A DNA stretch of 49,370 bases from Chthonomonadaceae bacterium (GTDB lineage: Bacteria; Armatimonadota; Chthonomonadetes; Chthonomonadales; Chthonomonadaceae): contig DAIDHN010000028.1 in NCBI GenBank assembly GCA_027459665.1, positions 1 to 49,370 of the forward strand. Direction: 5' to 3'. The notes below the pieces were generated by a model. It searched no databases. It saw nothing but the letters and a program-made list of their open reading frames with translations, and was not told the DNA's origin. Positions within the stretch are counted from its first letter, which is position 1. Each line of letters starts with the position of its first letter. Shown piece after piece: positions 41,302 through 48,966 of the stretch. The position numbers and the translations under genes are program-made.

Positions 41302-41514
41302 ATGTCTGGTATACAAAACCGAAGCATACAAGACAGCTATCGCATTCATGCATCATCTGCCAACCGGGAGATGGCGCTGAACAGCAGGCTGGAAAAGAAG
41401 CTGTCTGATAAAATAGCGCACATTCGCCAAAACATACTCAGCCCAACAGCTTCCAACGATACCCAGAGCACCCCTTCTACTGGGAGTAGCAACATACTTG
41501 ACATTCATGCGTAA
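41302..41514 (+). CDS. Small orphan protein with own terminator
   Basis: Predicted 70-residue hydrophilic protein. GGAG lies 8 nt before the ATG. The sequence is Ser/Asn-rich with a central charged helix (MALNSRLEKKLSDKIAHIRQ) and a Thr/Ser-rich tail (PTASNDTQSTPSTGSSN). There is no signal peptide or membrane segment, no Cys, and no recognised family. A convincing rho-independent terminator follows 24 bp after the stop, and the gene stands alone between the dioxygenase-like gene and smpB. It may be a real small regulatory protein; conservation must be tested. Confidence 0.55.
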   Translation: MSGIQNRSIQDSYRIHASSANREMALNSRLEKKLSDKIAHIRQNILSPTASNDTQSTPSTGSSNILDIHA

Positions 41515-41537
41515 CAAGCGGTATGTCTGCATTCCTT

Positions 41538-41567
41538 CCCGCCGGGCATAAAACCGGCGGGTTTGTT
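41538..41567 (+). terminator. Rho-independent terminator of the small orphan gene
   Basis: CCCGCCGG-GCATAAAA-CCGGCGGG forms an 8-bp stem with an 8-nt loop, followed by TTTGTTTTG on the plus strand. It supports transcription of 41302-41514 as an independent unit, and lies just beyond the convergent smpB stop. Confidence 0.85.
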
Positions 41568-41610
41568 TTGCCGCCCCTCAGCTGCCCGGCAGAAAGCGAT
41601 TTCAAACAAC

Positions 41611-42108
41611 CTATTCCCGTGCATTCAACTGCCGGCGCGCTTCCATGCTGGCATCACGTTCTGCAAGAGTCTGTCTTTTGTCATAAAGTTTCTTGCCGCG
41701 CCCCAGTGCAATCTCCATCTTGGCAAACCCGCGCCGAAAGTAAAGAGAGAGGGGAATAATGCTTAGCCCCTTCTGTTCGGCCTGTGCCTGCAGCAGACGT
41801 ATCTCCTTGTGGTGCAGCAGAAGCTTGCGCTTGCGCAGCGGCTCGGGGTTGTAGCGGTTTCCCATTTCATAAGGAGAAATGTGCATGTTGTACACCCACA
41901 ACTCTCCCTCTTCCACACGGCAGAAAGCATCCTGAATATTCACCTTGCCGGCGCGAAGCGATTTCACCTCGCCGCCTGCCAGAACCATTCCGGCCTCATA
42001 CGTTTCAAGTAATTCGTACTCAAAACGGGCACGCCGGTTGTAGCTGATATTCTGGCGCGCATTGCGGTTGGCTTCCTGATTGTTGTCTGCATCTTTTCGT
42101 GCGCTCAT
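41611..42108 (-). CDS. smpB: SsrA-binding protein SmpB
   Basis: Predicted 165-residue protein essential for trans-translation: it binds tmRNA and brings it to stalled ribosomes. Typical motifs are NRRARFEYELLETYEAGMVL, AGGEVKSLRAGKVNIQDAF, LWVYNMHISPYEMGNRYNPE, PLRKRKLLLHHKEIRLL and GLSIIPLSLYFRRGFAKMEI, then a basic tail (LGRGKKLYDKRQTLAERDAS). The N-terminal tail of about 20 residues is longer than in E. coli. No tmRNA gene is recognised in this window. It stands alone on the minus strand, upstream of the tRNA pair. Confidence 0.97.
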   Translation of the reverse strand: MSARKDADNNQEANRNARQNISYNRRARFEYELLETYEAGMVLAGGEVKSLRAGKVNIQDAFCRVEEGELWVYNMHISPYEMGNRYNPEPLRKRKLLLHHKEIRLLQAQAEQKGLSIIPLSLYFRRGFAKMEIALGRGKKLYDKRQTLAERDASMEARRQLNARE

Positions 42109-42201
42109 ACGAGGTCCTTGCCATGTTGCACATACACGCGGTCTGATTTACGAAAGGGGCGGAGCAAAAAGAAACGCCGTCTGCTCAAAGGCCGCTTCTT
42201 C

Positions 42202-42230
42202 TTGACAACAGGGCCGTCGGAAGGTACACT
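42202..42230 (+). promoter_or_regulatory. Sigma-70-type promoter for the tRNA-Met gene
   Basis: TTGACA (42202-42207) is followed after exactly 17 nt by TACACT (42225-42230), 18 bp before the tRNA start. The -35 is a perfect match; the -10 matches 4 of 6. Confidence 0.75.
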
Positions 42231-42248
42231 GTTGATTGTTTGGCACAG

Positions 42249-42320
42249 GGGCCCTTAGCTCAACGGCAGAGCGCCCGGCTCATAACTGGTTGGTTGCAGG
42301 TTCGAATCCTGCAGGGCCCA
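42249..42320 (+). tRNA. tRNA-Met (CAT), elongator-type
   Basis: A 72-nt cloverleaf: acceptor GGGCCCT pairing with AGGGCCC, D stem GCTC/GAGC, anticodon loop CTCATAA with anticodon CAT, T arm GCAGG-TTCGAAT-CCTGC and discriminator A. The first acceptor pair is G-C, unlike initiator tRNA, so it is elongator Met, or possibly the lysidine-modified Ile tRNA, which has the same anticodon. The anticodon stem has one C-T mismatch at its base. CCA is not encoded. Confidence 0.9.
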
Positions 42321-42340
42321 TCCCCGCCAAGAAAACAGTA

Positions 42341-42413
42341 TGCGTCTGGAGAGATTCGAACTCCCGGCACCCGGTTCCGAAGACCGGTGCTCTATCCACT
42401 GAGCTACAGACGC
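42341..42413 (-). tRNA. tRNA-Arg (TCG)
   Basis: A 73-nt cloverleaf on the minus strand: acceptor GCGTCTG pairing with CAGACGC, D stem GCTC/GAGC, anticodon stem CCGGT/ACCGG with loop CTTCGGA (anticodon TCG), T arm GGGAG-TTCGAAT-CTCTC and discriminator A. CCA is not encoded. It converges on the tRNA-Met gene with only 20 bp between the 3-prime ends. Confidence 0.93.
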
Positions 42414-42453
42414 GAAGCGCGTCCAATATACCACGGGAAGGTACACCCGGTCA

Positions 42454-43536
42454 ATGGCTGTTGAGGAAGCTGCACGCAAAACCGGCACAAAACCTCTGCT
42501 TCTGCTGCTGCTGTTTGTGCCTGCCAGCTTTGCCGCCGCCCTGCTTCGCTCCCCCGCCTCCTGGCAGTTCGCGCTTGCAGCCCTGGGCCTGCTGCCGCTT
42601 TCCGGTTTGCTTGGCCAGGCTACCGAAGACATAGCCCGCCGCTACGGATCTACGGTGGGCGGCCTGCTCAACGCTACCTTCGGCAATGCCACCGAATTGA
42701 TTTTCTGTTTTATAGCCCTGCTCCACAATGATCTGGATGTAGTGCGCGCTTCGCTGATAGGTTCCATCATCGGCAATGTGCTGCTGGTGCTTGGGCTTTC
42801 CGCCCTGCTCGGCGGCCTCAAACACCACGTGCTTACCTTCAATGCAGAGGCAGCCCAGGCGCATTCTACCATGATGGCACTCTCTGTTATCTCGCTGCTG
42901 GCCCCTGCCCTGCTGGTGCGCAACGCCCCGGCGGCATCTGCACAAGGCATTTTGCACCTCAGCATGGGAGTGGGCGCTGTGCTCATGCTGGTCTACTGCA
43001 TTCACCTGGTTTTTTCGCTGCGCACCCACGAATGGATGTTTCGCACCCAGGAAGAAGAGCGCGAAACACCGGTTTGGCCCCGGTGGCTGGCACTGTGTAT
43101 ACTAACAGCGGTTACGCTGGGCATTGCAGCAGAAAGCGAGCTGCTTGTGCGCAGCCTGCACGGGGCGGTGGCAAGCTGGGGGTTGAGCAGAACCTTTGTG
43201 GGTCTCATCGTAGTGCCTATTATAGGCAATGCGGCAGAACACAGCGCAGCAGTATGGATGGCGCTGAAAGATAAAATGGATGTGAGCCTCAATATAGCCG
43301 TTTCTTCTTCTACACAGATCTCCATGTTTGTTACTCCGCTGCTTATTTTTGCAGGCGCCATGGCCGGGCACCCCATGTCTATACTATTCAGCACGCACGA
43401 GCTGATAGCCCTTACCGTCAGCGTAATTATTGCCATGCTTATCTCTTCTGACGGTAAAAGCCACTGGCTGGAAGGCGTGCAGCTGCTGGCGGTATATTTT
43501 ATTATTGCGCTCTCAATTTACTATGTGGTTCACTGA
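42454..43536 (+). CDS. Calcium/proton exchanger (CaCA family, Cax type)
   Basis: Predicted 360-residue inner-membrane antiporter with about 11 helices. The two CaCA signature repeats are present: GGLLNATFGNATELIFCFIA in the N-terminal half and VPIIGNAAEHSAAVWMAL in the C-terminal half, with conserved acidic residues in each (N-A-T-E and N-A-A-E). The halves are separated by a hydrophilic acidic loop (RTQEEERETPV). It would export Ca2+ in exchange for protons. A weak ribosome site (GAAGG) precedes ATG, and the next gene overlaps its end by 14 bp. Confidence 0.92.
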   Translation: MAVEEAARKTGTKPLLLLLLFVPASFAAALLRSPASWQFALAALGLLPLSGLLGQATEDIARRYGSTVGGLLNATFGNATELIFCFIALLHNDLDVVRASLIGSIIGNVLLVLGLSALLGGLKHHVLTFNAEAAQAHSTMMALSVISLLAPALLVRNAPAASAQGILHLSMGVGAVLMLVYCIHLVFSLRTHEWMFRTQEEERETPVWPRWLALCILTAVTLGIAAESELLVRSLHGAVASWGLSRTFVGLIVVPIIGNAAEHSAAVWMALKDKMDVSLNIAVSSSTQISMFVTPLLIFAGAMAGHPMSILFSTHELIALTVSVIIAMLISSDGKSHWLEGVQLLAVYFIIALSIYYVVH

Positions 43537-44167
43537 AAACTGCCTGCCCCAAAGCTATTTTTATGACGAGGCGCAAAAACTTGCACCCAGGCTGCTGGGC
43601 TGCGTGCTGGTACGCAGAGACGCTGAGGGGATGATTACCGCCGGACGCATTGTTGAAACCGAGGCCTACAGTTCAGAAGATGCAGCCAGCCACTCGTACC
43701 GGGGCATTACCCCGCGCAACGCCCCCATGTTTGGCCCTCCCGGCTACAGCTATGTGTACTTTACCTACGGCATGCACCACTGCTTCAATGTAACCGCCGC
43801 GCGCGAGGGCATGGGGGAGGCAGTGCTGCTGCGCGCCCTGGAACCGCTGGCCGGCCTGGAACAAATGGCGCTGTACCGCTCTGTTTCGCTGCAGCATCCG
43901 CGGGCGCTTTACATGCTCTGTTCAGGGCCGGGCAAACTCTGCCAGGCTATGGGGCTAAACCGCGATTTCAACCGCACAGCGTTATTTACCCTGCAAAGCG
44001 GCCTCTGGCTGGCCCCGCCGGAAAACAGCGGGCCGTTTTTGTACGATGCCAGCCCCCGCATAGGAATCTCCGAGGCAGCAGAGCTGCCCTGGCGCTTCAC
44101 GCTGCGCGAAAACGGCTTTCTATCTCGCCCGGCAAGGCCTGCACTGCCCCCTGCAGACAACAGGTGA
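43523..44167 (+). CDS. DNA-3-methyladenine glycosylase (AAG/MPG family)
   Basis: Predicted 214-residue base-excision glycosylase that removes alkylated purines. The ATG at 43523 lies inside the end of the exchanger gene; the reading to 43430 is overlap. Hallmarks are APRLLGCVLVRR, GRIVETEAYSSEDAASHSYR (catalytic Glu in E-T-E-A-Y), GITPRNAPMFGPPGYSYVYF, TYGMHHCFNVTAA, AVLLRALEP and CSGPGKLCQAMGL, with the intercalating Tyr and metal-free active site typical of the family. It is translationally coupled to the exchanger gene, an arrangement without obvious functional logic. Confidence 0.95.
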   Translation: MWFTENCLPQSYFYDEAQKLAPRLLGCVLVRRDAEGMITAGRIVETEAYSSEDAASHSYRGITPRNAPMFGPPGYSYVYFTYGMHHCFNVTAAREGMGEAVLLRALEPLAGLEQMALYRSVSLQHPRALYMLCSGPGKLCQAMGLNRDFNRTALFTLQSGLWLAPPENSGPFLYDASPRIGISEAAELPWRFTLRENGFLSRPARPALPPADNR

Positions 44168-44268
44168 GCGGCCAGAGTTTGCCGGGCTGCAGCTGTACAA
44201 ACAAAACATGTTTTGCACGCGCCATACATGAGCGCAGCGCTCACGTTTGTGACAGCACACTGCACCTG

Positions 44269-44562
44269 CTATTGCTGCGGCGGCCCGCCCGGGGCTCCTT
44301 TTTGAGGCTGTCTTCCAAAATTGCCCAGCATCATGCGGGCGTTCATTTCACTTCCGCCGCCGGGACCGTTGATAAGCCACTGCCTGTCGGCGGCAGAAAC
44401 CTTGTTCCAGTCGCCCCCCGATTCTTTCACTATCTTCTGAAACCTGGTAAGCGTCTGCTGCTGTGCGGGTGTATAGTTGCTGTGGCTGCTGCAGCCAGGC
44501 AGTACTGCAGCCAGCAGCAGGGCAAAAAGTACGGGCGCTGCGCAATGCGCATTTTTTGTCAT
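44269..44562 (-). CDS. Small lipoprotein of the lacI-pseudopilin operon
   Basis: Predicted 97-residue lipoprotein. The start at 44562 follows CAGGAGTTGGCTT, and a lipobox (LAAVLPGC) appears near residue 24. The mature part (YTPAQQQTLTRFQKIVKESG, DWNKVSAADRQWLINGPGGG) is a short helical domain with a Gly/Pro-rich tail. Proteins of this type commonly follow H-X9-D pseudopilins in this kind of genome, but no function is known. It lies 59 bp after the pseudopilin gene and is probably in the same operon. Confidence 0.75.
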   Translation of the reverse strand: MTKNAHCAAPVLFALLLAAVLPGCSSHSNYTPAQQQTLTRFQKIVKESGGDWNKVSAADRQWLINGPGGGSEMNARMMLGNFGRQPQKGAPGGPPQQ

Positions 44563-44621
44563 AAGCCAACTCCTGAAAATAACGGCGAGGCGCACATGCC
44601 CGGCGCCTCGCCTCCGGGTGA

Positions 44622-45437
44622 TTACGGTGCGTTTACAATCCAGTTTTGTGCAATGGGGGTAAGTTTTGGACCAAGCATGGCGCTTGGGCGAATCCATTTC
44701 ACGTGCGTATCGGCGTAGAGCACATTGGAACCGCCTCCATGTTTGCGCCAGGCGGTAAGCAGCGAGGGTGATTTCCACCACGTAAATGCATCAATCTGCC
44801 ATTCCTGCGTAATTCCGCCATGAAACTGACTCCAGTTGTAGCACCAGTCCACCTCGTTGTTAAGCCAGCGGGCACAGCCCCACCAGTTGCCGTACCACTG
44901 GCGGTACCCCTCCAGAAGAGCAAACAGGCTGGAAGGATAGGCAATGGAAGCCTGTGTTACGCTTGCCTTGGCGCCGCCATTGTAACCTCCGTATGAAAAC
45001 AGCCCCTGGGGGTTTGAAACCCCAAACATGCCATATTCGGGGGCAATTGCATTGGGCAGGTACGAAAGACCCTCAGGCGGCCGGTTTGAGGGCAGCTTGA
45101 ACTGCTGGTATGTTTGTGGCACAAACTGGTCATCGGGGCACTGGTATACCTGCGTATTCTTGAGGTAGGGCTGAATGCAGAGCGCACTCGACCAAAGGTA
45201 CCAGCCAGTACGAGGTGTAAAGTTCGCTTCGGGGTACGTTTCATCGTAGTCCTGCGTGTACATCATCAGTGCAAGCCCTATTTGCTTCATGTTTGAACTA
45301 CAGCTTGCCTGCCGTGCCTTTTCTCTGGCTTGAGCAAAAACAGGGAAGAGAATGGCAGCAAGTATTGCAATAATTGCGATTACAACCAAAAGTTCTATGA
45401 GTGTAAAACCCTTTGAGGGTTTTGTCCGCATGATCAT
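44622..45437 (-). CDS. Type II secretion/type IV pilus-like pseudopilin (H-X9-D type)
   Basis: Predicted 271-residue pseudopilin. The ATG at 45437 follows AAGGAG at 9 nt. A short basic leader and the prepilin peptidase site precede the hydrophobic helix: [20 protein letters not shown]. Downstream are the family landmarks [20 protein letters not shown] and [15 protein letters not shown], and the C-terminal [16 protein letters not shown] (His, nine residues, Asp). Proteins with this layout are greatly expanded in Armatimonadota, Planctomycetota and Lentisphaerota and usually sit beside sugar-regulated genes. The role in assembly of a pseudopilus or surface layer is not established. Confidence 0.92.
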   Translation of the reverse strand: MIMRTKPSKGFTLIELLVVIAIIAILAAILFPVFAQAREKARQASCSSNMKQIGLALMMYTQDYDETYPEANFTPRTGWYLWSSALCIQPYLKNTQVYQCPDDQFVPQTYQQFKLPSNRPPEGLSYLPNAIAPEYGMFGVSNPQGLFSYGGYNGGAKASVTQASIAYPSSLFALLEGYRQWYGNWWGCARWLNNEVDWCYNWSQFHGGITQEWQIDAFTWWKSPSLLTAWRKHGGGSNVLYADTHVKWIRPSAMLGPKLTPIAQNWIVNAP

Positions 45438-45494
45438 CACTGGTTTCTCCTTATATTCCAGCACAGCTCGATTATTTAGTCTTCCCGCCAAAGG

Positions 45495-46499
45495 TTATGC
45501 AGTCGCTCCCTGCACAAACTCTACTGGAAAGGTTGTTACATCAGGTATTTTTTTACCCTCTATCCGTTGAATAAGCAGCGGCACCGCAGCACGTACCACA
45601 TCTGCCCATGGCACCCATACCGTGGTGAGGTTAACGATTCCCGGTATCAAAGTCGGCAGTCCGTCAAACCCTGCTACTGCCAGGTCTTCCGGTACGCGTA
45701 TGCCGGCATTTCTGCAGTACTCCAGCAAATGGTAGGCCGTGAGGTCATTCCAGCACACTGCCGCTGTAGGCCGCTGCGCCCGCGGCTTGCTCAGCCATTC
45801 CAGTTCGTCGAATGTGGGGTGTTCGTGCGTGATGACTCTGTCGCTGGTATCCACGCGCATTCCCAATGCATGCGCCTCCTGTTTGAAGGCTGCAAGCCTG
45901 GCAGAGGCAGAAGCAAGTTCGCGAACCGGCATTCTGAACCAGATGTGCCTGTGTCCCCTGCCCCATAGATAGCCGGCAAGCTGGCGCATGCCGTCTGCAT
46001 CGTCGGCTGTTACAGAAGGCAGGCCCTCTATCGCATCGACAATGACAACAATGGGCAGGCTGGCTGTTTTGAGTTTTTCTGCCAGGGGGTCATGAGCTGC
46101 AGTATAAAGTATGAGTCCGTCAATCTGCCCATCTATCAGTTCAGATACTACTGCTTCCACCGGCCTGTCTGCGTGAAAGCTGTGCAGAAGAAGGTCCAGC
46201 CCGTTTTCATCGCAGCCCTTGTGAAGACCGCCTACTATCTGTGCGGTGAATGACACATGTGGATTGAGGTAGCCATGGGATGTGTACAGGCCAATTATGT
46301 TTGTACGCTTGCTTCGCAGCGATCGTGCAATACTGTTTGGGCGATAGTTCAGGGCATTGGCCGCCTCCTGAATTCGCTGGCGTGTGGCTGCAGATACACG
46401 AATGGTTCCTGCCGGGTTTTTGCCCAGCGCTGCAGAGACGGTAGCAGTACTCACGCCAACCCTTGCTGCTATATCTTTGATTGTTGAAACACGAGACAT
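45495..46499 (-). CDS. LacI-family transcriptional regulator
   Basis: Predicted 334-residue repressor. The start at 46499 (MSRVSTIKDIAARVGVS) follows CAGGAA with a 6-nt spacer. Residues 5-55 are the helix-turn-helix and hinge (TIKDIAARVGVSTATVSAAL, ATRQRIQEAANALNYRPNSI). The periplasmic-binding-protein-like ligand domain follows (TNIIGLYTSHGYLNPHVSFT, TAAVCWNDLTAYHLLEYCRN, VPEDLAVAGFDGLPTLIPGI). A carbohydrate effector is likely by family. Two operator-like palindromes overlap its promoter, so it should autoregulate. The pseudopilin and lipoprotein genes follow in the same direction and are probable targets. Confidence 0.93.
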   Translation of the reverse strand: MSRVSTIKDIAARVGVSTATVSAALGKNPAGTIRVSAATRQRIQEAANALNYRPNSIARSLRSKRTNIIGLYTSHGYLNPHVSFTAQIVGGLHKGCDENGLDLLLHSFHADRPVEAVVSELIDGQIDGLILYTAAHDPLAEKLKTASLPIVVIVDAIEGLPSVTADDADGMRQLAGYLWGRGHRHIWFRMPVRELASASARLAAFKQEAHALGMRVDTSDRVITHEHPTFDELEWLSKPRAQRPTAAVCWNDLTAYHLLEYCRNAGIRVPEDLAVAGFDGLPTLIPGIVNLTTVWVPWADVVRAAVPLLIQRIEGKKIPDVTTFPVEFVQGATA

Positions 46500-46532
46500 A
46501 TACATTCCTGAGCCATCAGCATGGCTGCATTG

Positions 46533-46570
46533 AATTATGCGATTAATTACCATAGATTAATCGTATAATC
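46533..46570. promoter_or_regulatory. Tandem LacI-type operators
   Basis: Two 16-bp near-palindromes with central CG: AATTATGCGATTAATT (46533-46548) and GATTAATCGTATAATC (46555-46570), centres 22 bp apart (two helical turns). Together they make a 36-bp inverted repeat (ATTATGCGATTAAT / ATTAATCGTATAAT, 13 of 14 pairing). They lie between the lacI promoter and start codon, where bound repressor would block transcription. Confidence 0.8.
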
Positions 46571-46578
46571 TTACAAAT

Positions 46579-46607
46579 ACTATACAATACAATGCCTTAT
46601 TTGTCAA
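46579..46607 (-). promoter_or_regulatory. Consensus promoter of the lacI operon
   Basis: Minus-strand TTGACA (46607-46602), a 17-nt spacer and TATAGT (46584-46579) form a near-ideal sigma-70 promoter. The predicted start site near 46572 falls at the edge of the operator pair. Confidence 0.88.
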
Positions 46608-46625
46608 GAAAATTTTTTGCAGCGT

Positions 46626-47696
46626 TCAGATATGATTTCGAGGCATTGCCACAGCGGTGCATATCGGCGCAGCAGTCTTGGCCTCAGGGCTGCGGGTCAG
46701 CACCTGCTCGCCTAACTTTACATCCTGAATGGGTACGCGCTTGCCGCCAGAGAGCCAGACCAGGGTGCCCGCTGCAAAGCAGTTGCTGCTGTCATCTCCC
46801 CCATCATCACCGGGGTTGGTGTCGCCCCCTCCGCCGCCGTCTACTGCCGCTTCAATGGCTGTGTCTGCTTCCGCAGCGCCAACATCGACAATGGGGTCTT
46901 CAGGGCCGCCGCCTATCACCTCGATCGCTGCATCCGCTGCCACACAAAGCACCACGGCGAGCCAGCTGTTGCCGGTTGGGTCCACCCTCGTCAGCGGGTT
47001 ATTGCCGCAGTAGGCGTACCAGTTGGTTCCTGCCTGTGCCGGGTCGCTGCTCAGAAACCGCCCTATGTTCGCATCGTAGTACCTGTGCCCCAGCAGCATC
47101 AGCCCGTCGCTGCCCTAACGGTACCCGCTGCTGCCTGCAAACAGCACGGGCGTGGGCGTGCCGCCGCTGCGAGTGAGCGTGTTGCCAAACGCGTCGTACT
47201 CCACCGCATCGGTGGCTGCACCCGCCGCCGTTATCCCCCGCGTGCTGCCCAGGGCGCCGGGGTGGTACACATAGCTCATACCGCCCCGCTCCTCGCTCAA
47301 GCCAGGGGTGTATGTCGCACCCCCGTCCTCCAGCAGGGGGCTGCCGGCGCTGCTGCCCTCGTACAACTCATTCTGCAGCGAGCCGCCATTGTCTCCTCTA
47401 CACGCTGCCAGTTCCCGTTGTACTGGTAACTGTTCACTGTGCCGTTCGGAAGCGTGATGCCTGTGACGCGGTTCAAAACATCGTAGCGAAGGGTGGTCAC
47501 GGCACCGTTGTTTACTATACGAACGCAGTCGCCGTCGGCGTTGTAGCTGTAGCTGGCGCTGCCAGCCGAAAGCAAATGGTCGTGGTCATCGTAGGCATAG
47601 GGGGTGGTCACGCTCGTGCCGCTCACATTGCTCACCTCGCTCAAACGGTTCCCGTTGCCGTCGTAGCTGAAGCTCTCGGTGCAGCCGTCTAAGCCT
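46626..47696 (-). pseudogene. RHS-repeat / Hint-domain protein remnant
   Basis: Decayed C-terminal part of an RHS protein. In order on the minus strand: RHS repeat sequence (ESFSYDGNGNRLSEV, DHLLSAGSASYSYNADGDCV, RYDVLNRVTGITLPNGTVNS), a 1-nt frameshift near 47395 (the other frame continues NGGSLQNELYEGSS), then YHPGALGSTRGITAAG, an in-frame TAG at 47113-47115 (SGYR-stop-GSDGLMLLGH), then the RHS core end (HRYYDANIGRFLSSDP, YCGNNPLTRVDPTGN). A Hint-like start follows (CFAAGTLVWLSGGKRVPIQD, VKLGEQVL) and breaks off after about 50 residues. No toxin or immunity gene remains. It ends just before the lacI promoter region. Confidence 0.88.
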
Positions 47697-47768
47697 GTGC
47701 GAATGCCTGCATTTGCTGCACCATGCGTATTTGTGAGATGGTGTCAGCGCCTGCTATACTGCAGTAAA

Positions 47769-48071
47769 ATGGGGGGGGGTAAATTGGCTTCGTATTTACT
47801 TGGCGTGCGTGAAATACGTGCGGTTACGCCTACACGCACGTTCTCGATGAAACCTGGCAAGATGAAATGGGGTACTAAAGAGGCGGCTGCGCGTGCGCTT
47901 GATGCATATAAGATTGCAGCCGAGACTGTGACGCGTAGGTTCTGGTCGGAGATAGCTAACGGCACGATGACGACCGAGCAGGCTGAGGCGGAACATTTCA
48001 ACGAAGTCTGGCGATTGTTTTCGTTGGAAATGAAAACGTCTTATAAAGTGGAGGGGCAACATGAGCAATGA
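47769..48071 (+). CDS. Hypothetical phage-fragment protein after a G9 tract
   Basis: Predicted 100-residue protein. The ATG at 47769 runs straight into a nine-G homopolymer (47771-47779), so the reading frame depends on tract length. An alternative TTG start at 47784 would use the G-run as a ribosome site. The sequence (REIRAVTPTRTFSMKPGKMK, KEAAARALDAYKIAAETVTR) is basic and helical, with no recognised family. It overlaps the next gene by 11 bp and belongs to the plus-strand phage head fragment. It could equally be the C-terminal piece of a larger gene cut by the RHS junction near 47.7 kb. Confidence 0.5.
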   Translation: MGGGKLASYLLGVREIRAVTPTRTFSMKPGKMKWGTKEAAARALDAYKIAAETVTRRFWSEIANGTMTTEQAEAEHFNEVWRLFSLEMKTSYKVEGQHEQ

Positions 48072-48291
48072 CCTGGTCATAGACGATGACTTTAAACGAA
48101 TGCTCTCGTTTTACGATGCAGCGTGCGTAACATGCGTGCATAACACTGGCCCGGGCATGATTAATGGCGTGCAACATCACTTCACATGCCCTGCGTTTCC
48201 CCACGGCATACCGACGGACATTATAACCGGCGAAAACAGGCACACGAAACCATATCCGGGTGATCACGGGATACAATATCAAAAGACGTAG
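48061..48291 (+). CDS. Small Cys/His phage-fragment protein
   Basis: Predicted 76-residue protein with GGAGGGGCAAC before the ATG. Two Cys in CVTCVHNTG, a third in HFTCPAFPHGIPTDIITGEN, and the C-terminal HTKPYPGDHGIQYQ suggest a small metal-binding (zinc-ribbon-like) fold. Comparable short proteins with the G-D-H-G-I ending are common in phage and mobile regions. It precedes the terminator at 48312-48351 and the scaffold-like gene. The function is unknown. Confidence 0.6.
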   Translation: MSNDLVIDDDFKRMLSFYDAACVTCVHNTGPGMINGVQHHFTCPAFPHGIPTDIITGENRHTKPYPGDHGIQYQKT

Positions 48292-48311
48292 ACACTTTCA
48301 TACTATTCTGC

Positions 48312-48351
48312 AGCGCGTGGCAACACTAAGTTGACCGCGCGCTTTTTTTTT
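48312..48351 (+). terminator. Rho-independent terminator within the phage fragment
   Basis: AGCGCGTGG-N14-CCGCGCGCT forms a 9-bp stem (one G-T wobble) followed by a nine-T run on the plus strand. It separates the two small genes from the scaffold-capsid pair, so the latter may have its own promoter or rely on read-through. Confidence 0.65.
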
Positions 48352-48378
48352 GCGCCGGCGTTCTCCTGGAGGGAATAC

Positions 48379-48943
48379 ATGGCAGACGGACAGGTTCCGG
48401 AAACTACGGCGAGTGCAGGAAATGAGACCGGCGCAGCCCCAAGCGGAAGCAGCGGAAGCGAGAAGTTTGACGCGGAGTATGTGAGGCAGTTACGCGAGGA
48501 GGCTGCAAAACACCGCACTGAGAAGGCAGCCGCGCAGGCTGAGCTCAAAAAGCTACAGGACGCGCAGTTATCCGACGCAGAGCGGCAGAGCAAGCGCCTG
48601 GCGGAGCTGGAGGCACAATCGCAGCGGTTTGACGCTGACAAGAGAGACTTGCAGGCACGCCTGACAGTTGAGCGAGAGGCTCGCAAGTTGGGTGTCATTG
48701 ATGAGGATGCGGCATATAGGCTGCTGGACAGCAGCAAATTGAAATTTGACGACGATGGTCGGCCGACTAACGCGGGCGATCTGCTTAAGGAGCTCGTGCG
48801 GGAACGCCCATATTTAAGCGGCCAGGAGCCGTGGAGACTCAGCAGGTACGTTTTCACGCTCGCAGCTGAACGATATTACGTTTTACAACGCGAATCGCGA
48901 GGCAATCCTGGCTGCTGTGCGCGACGGACGCATAACAGACTGA
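48379..48943 (+). pseudogene. Frameshifted phage scaffold protein gene
   Basis: Start at 48379 (MADGQVPETTASAG) after GGAGGGAATAC. The N-terminal part is Gly/Ser/Ala-rich. A long coiled coil follows (YVRQLREEAAKHRTEKAAAQ, RLAELEAQSQRFDADKRDLQ), then KLGVIDEDAAYRLLDSSKLK and LLKELVRERPYL, the usual layout of DUF4355-type capsid scaffolds. Beyond about 48820 the frame stops looking scaffold-like; the +1 frame continues with a proper scaffold end (FSRSQLNDITFYNANREAIL, AAVRDGRITD) and stops at 48943. A one-base insertion or two-base loss near 48811-48830 explains this. Unshifted reading would end at 48951. It could also be a sequencing error. Confidence 0.75.
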
Positions 48944-48966
48944 CTGGCTGACCAGGGAGACCTGGC

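Noticed and set aside
44202-44243. Palindromes CAAAACATGTTTTG and TGAGCGCAGCGCTCA between convergent genes
   Set aside because: Neither is followed by a T-run on either strand, and no regulator or start codon is nearby, so no terminator or operator call is justified.
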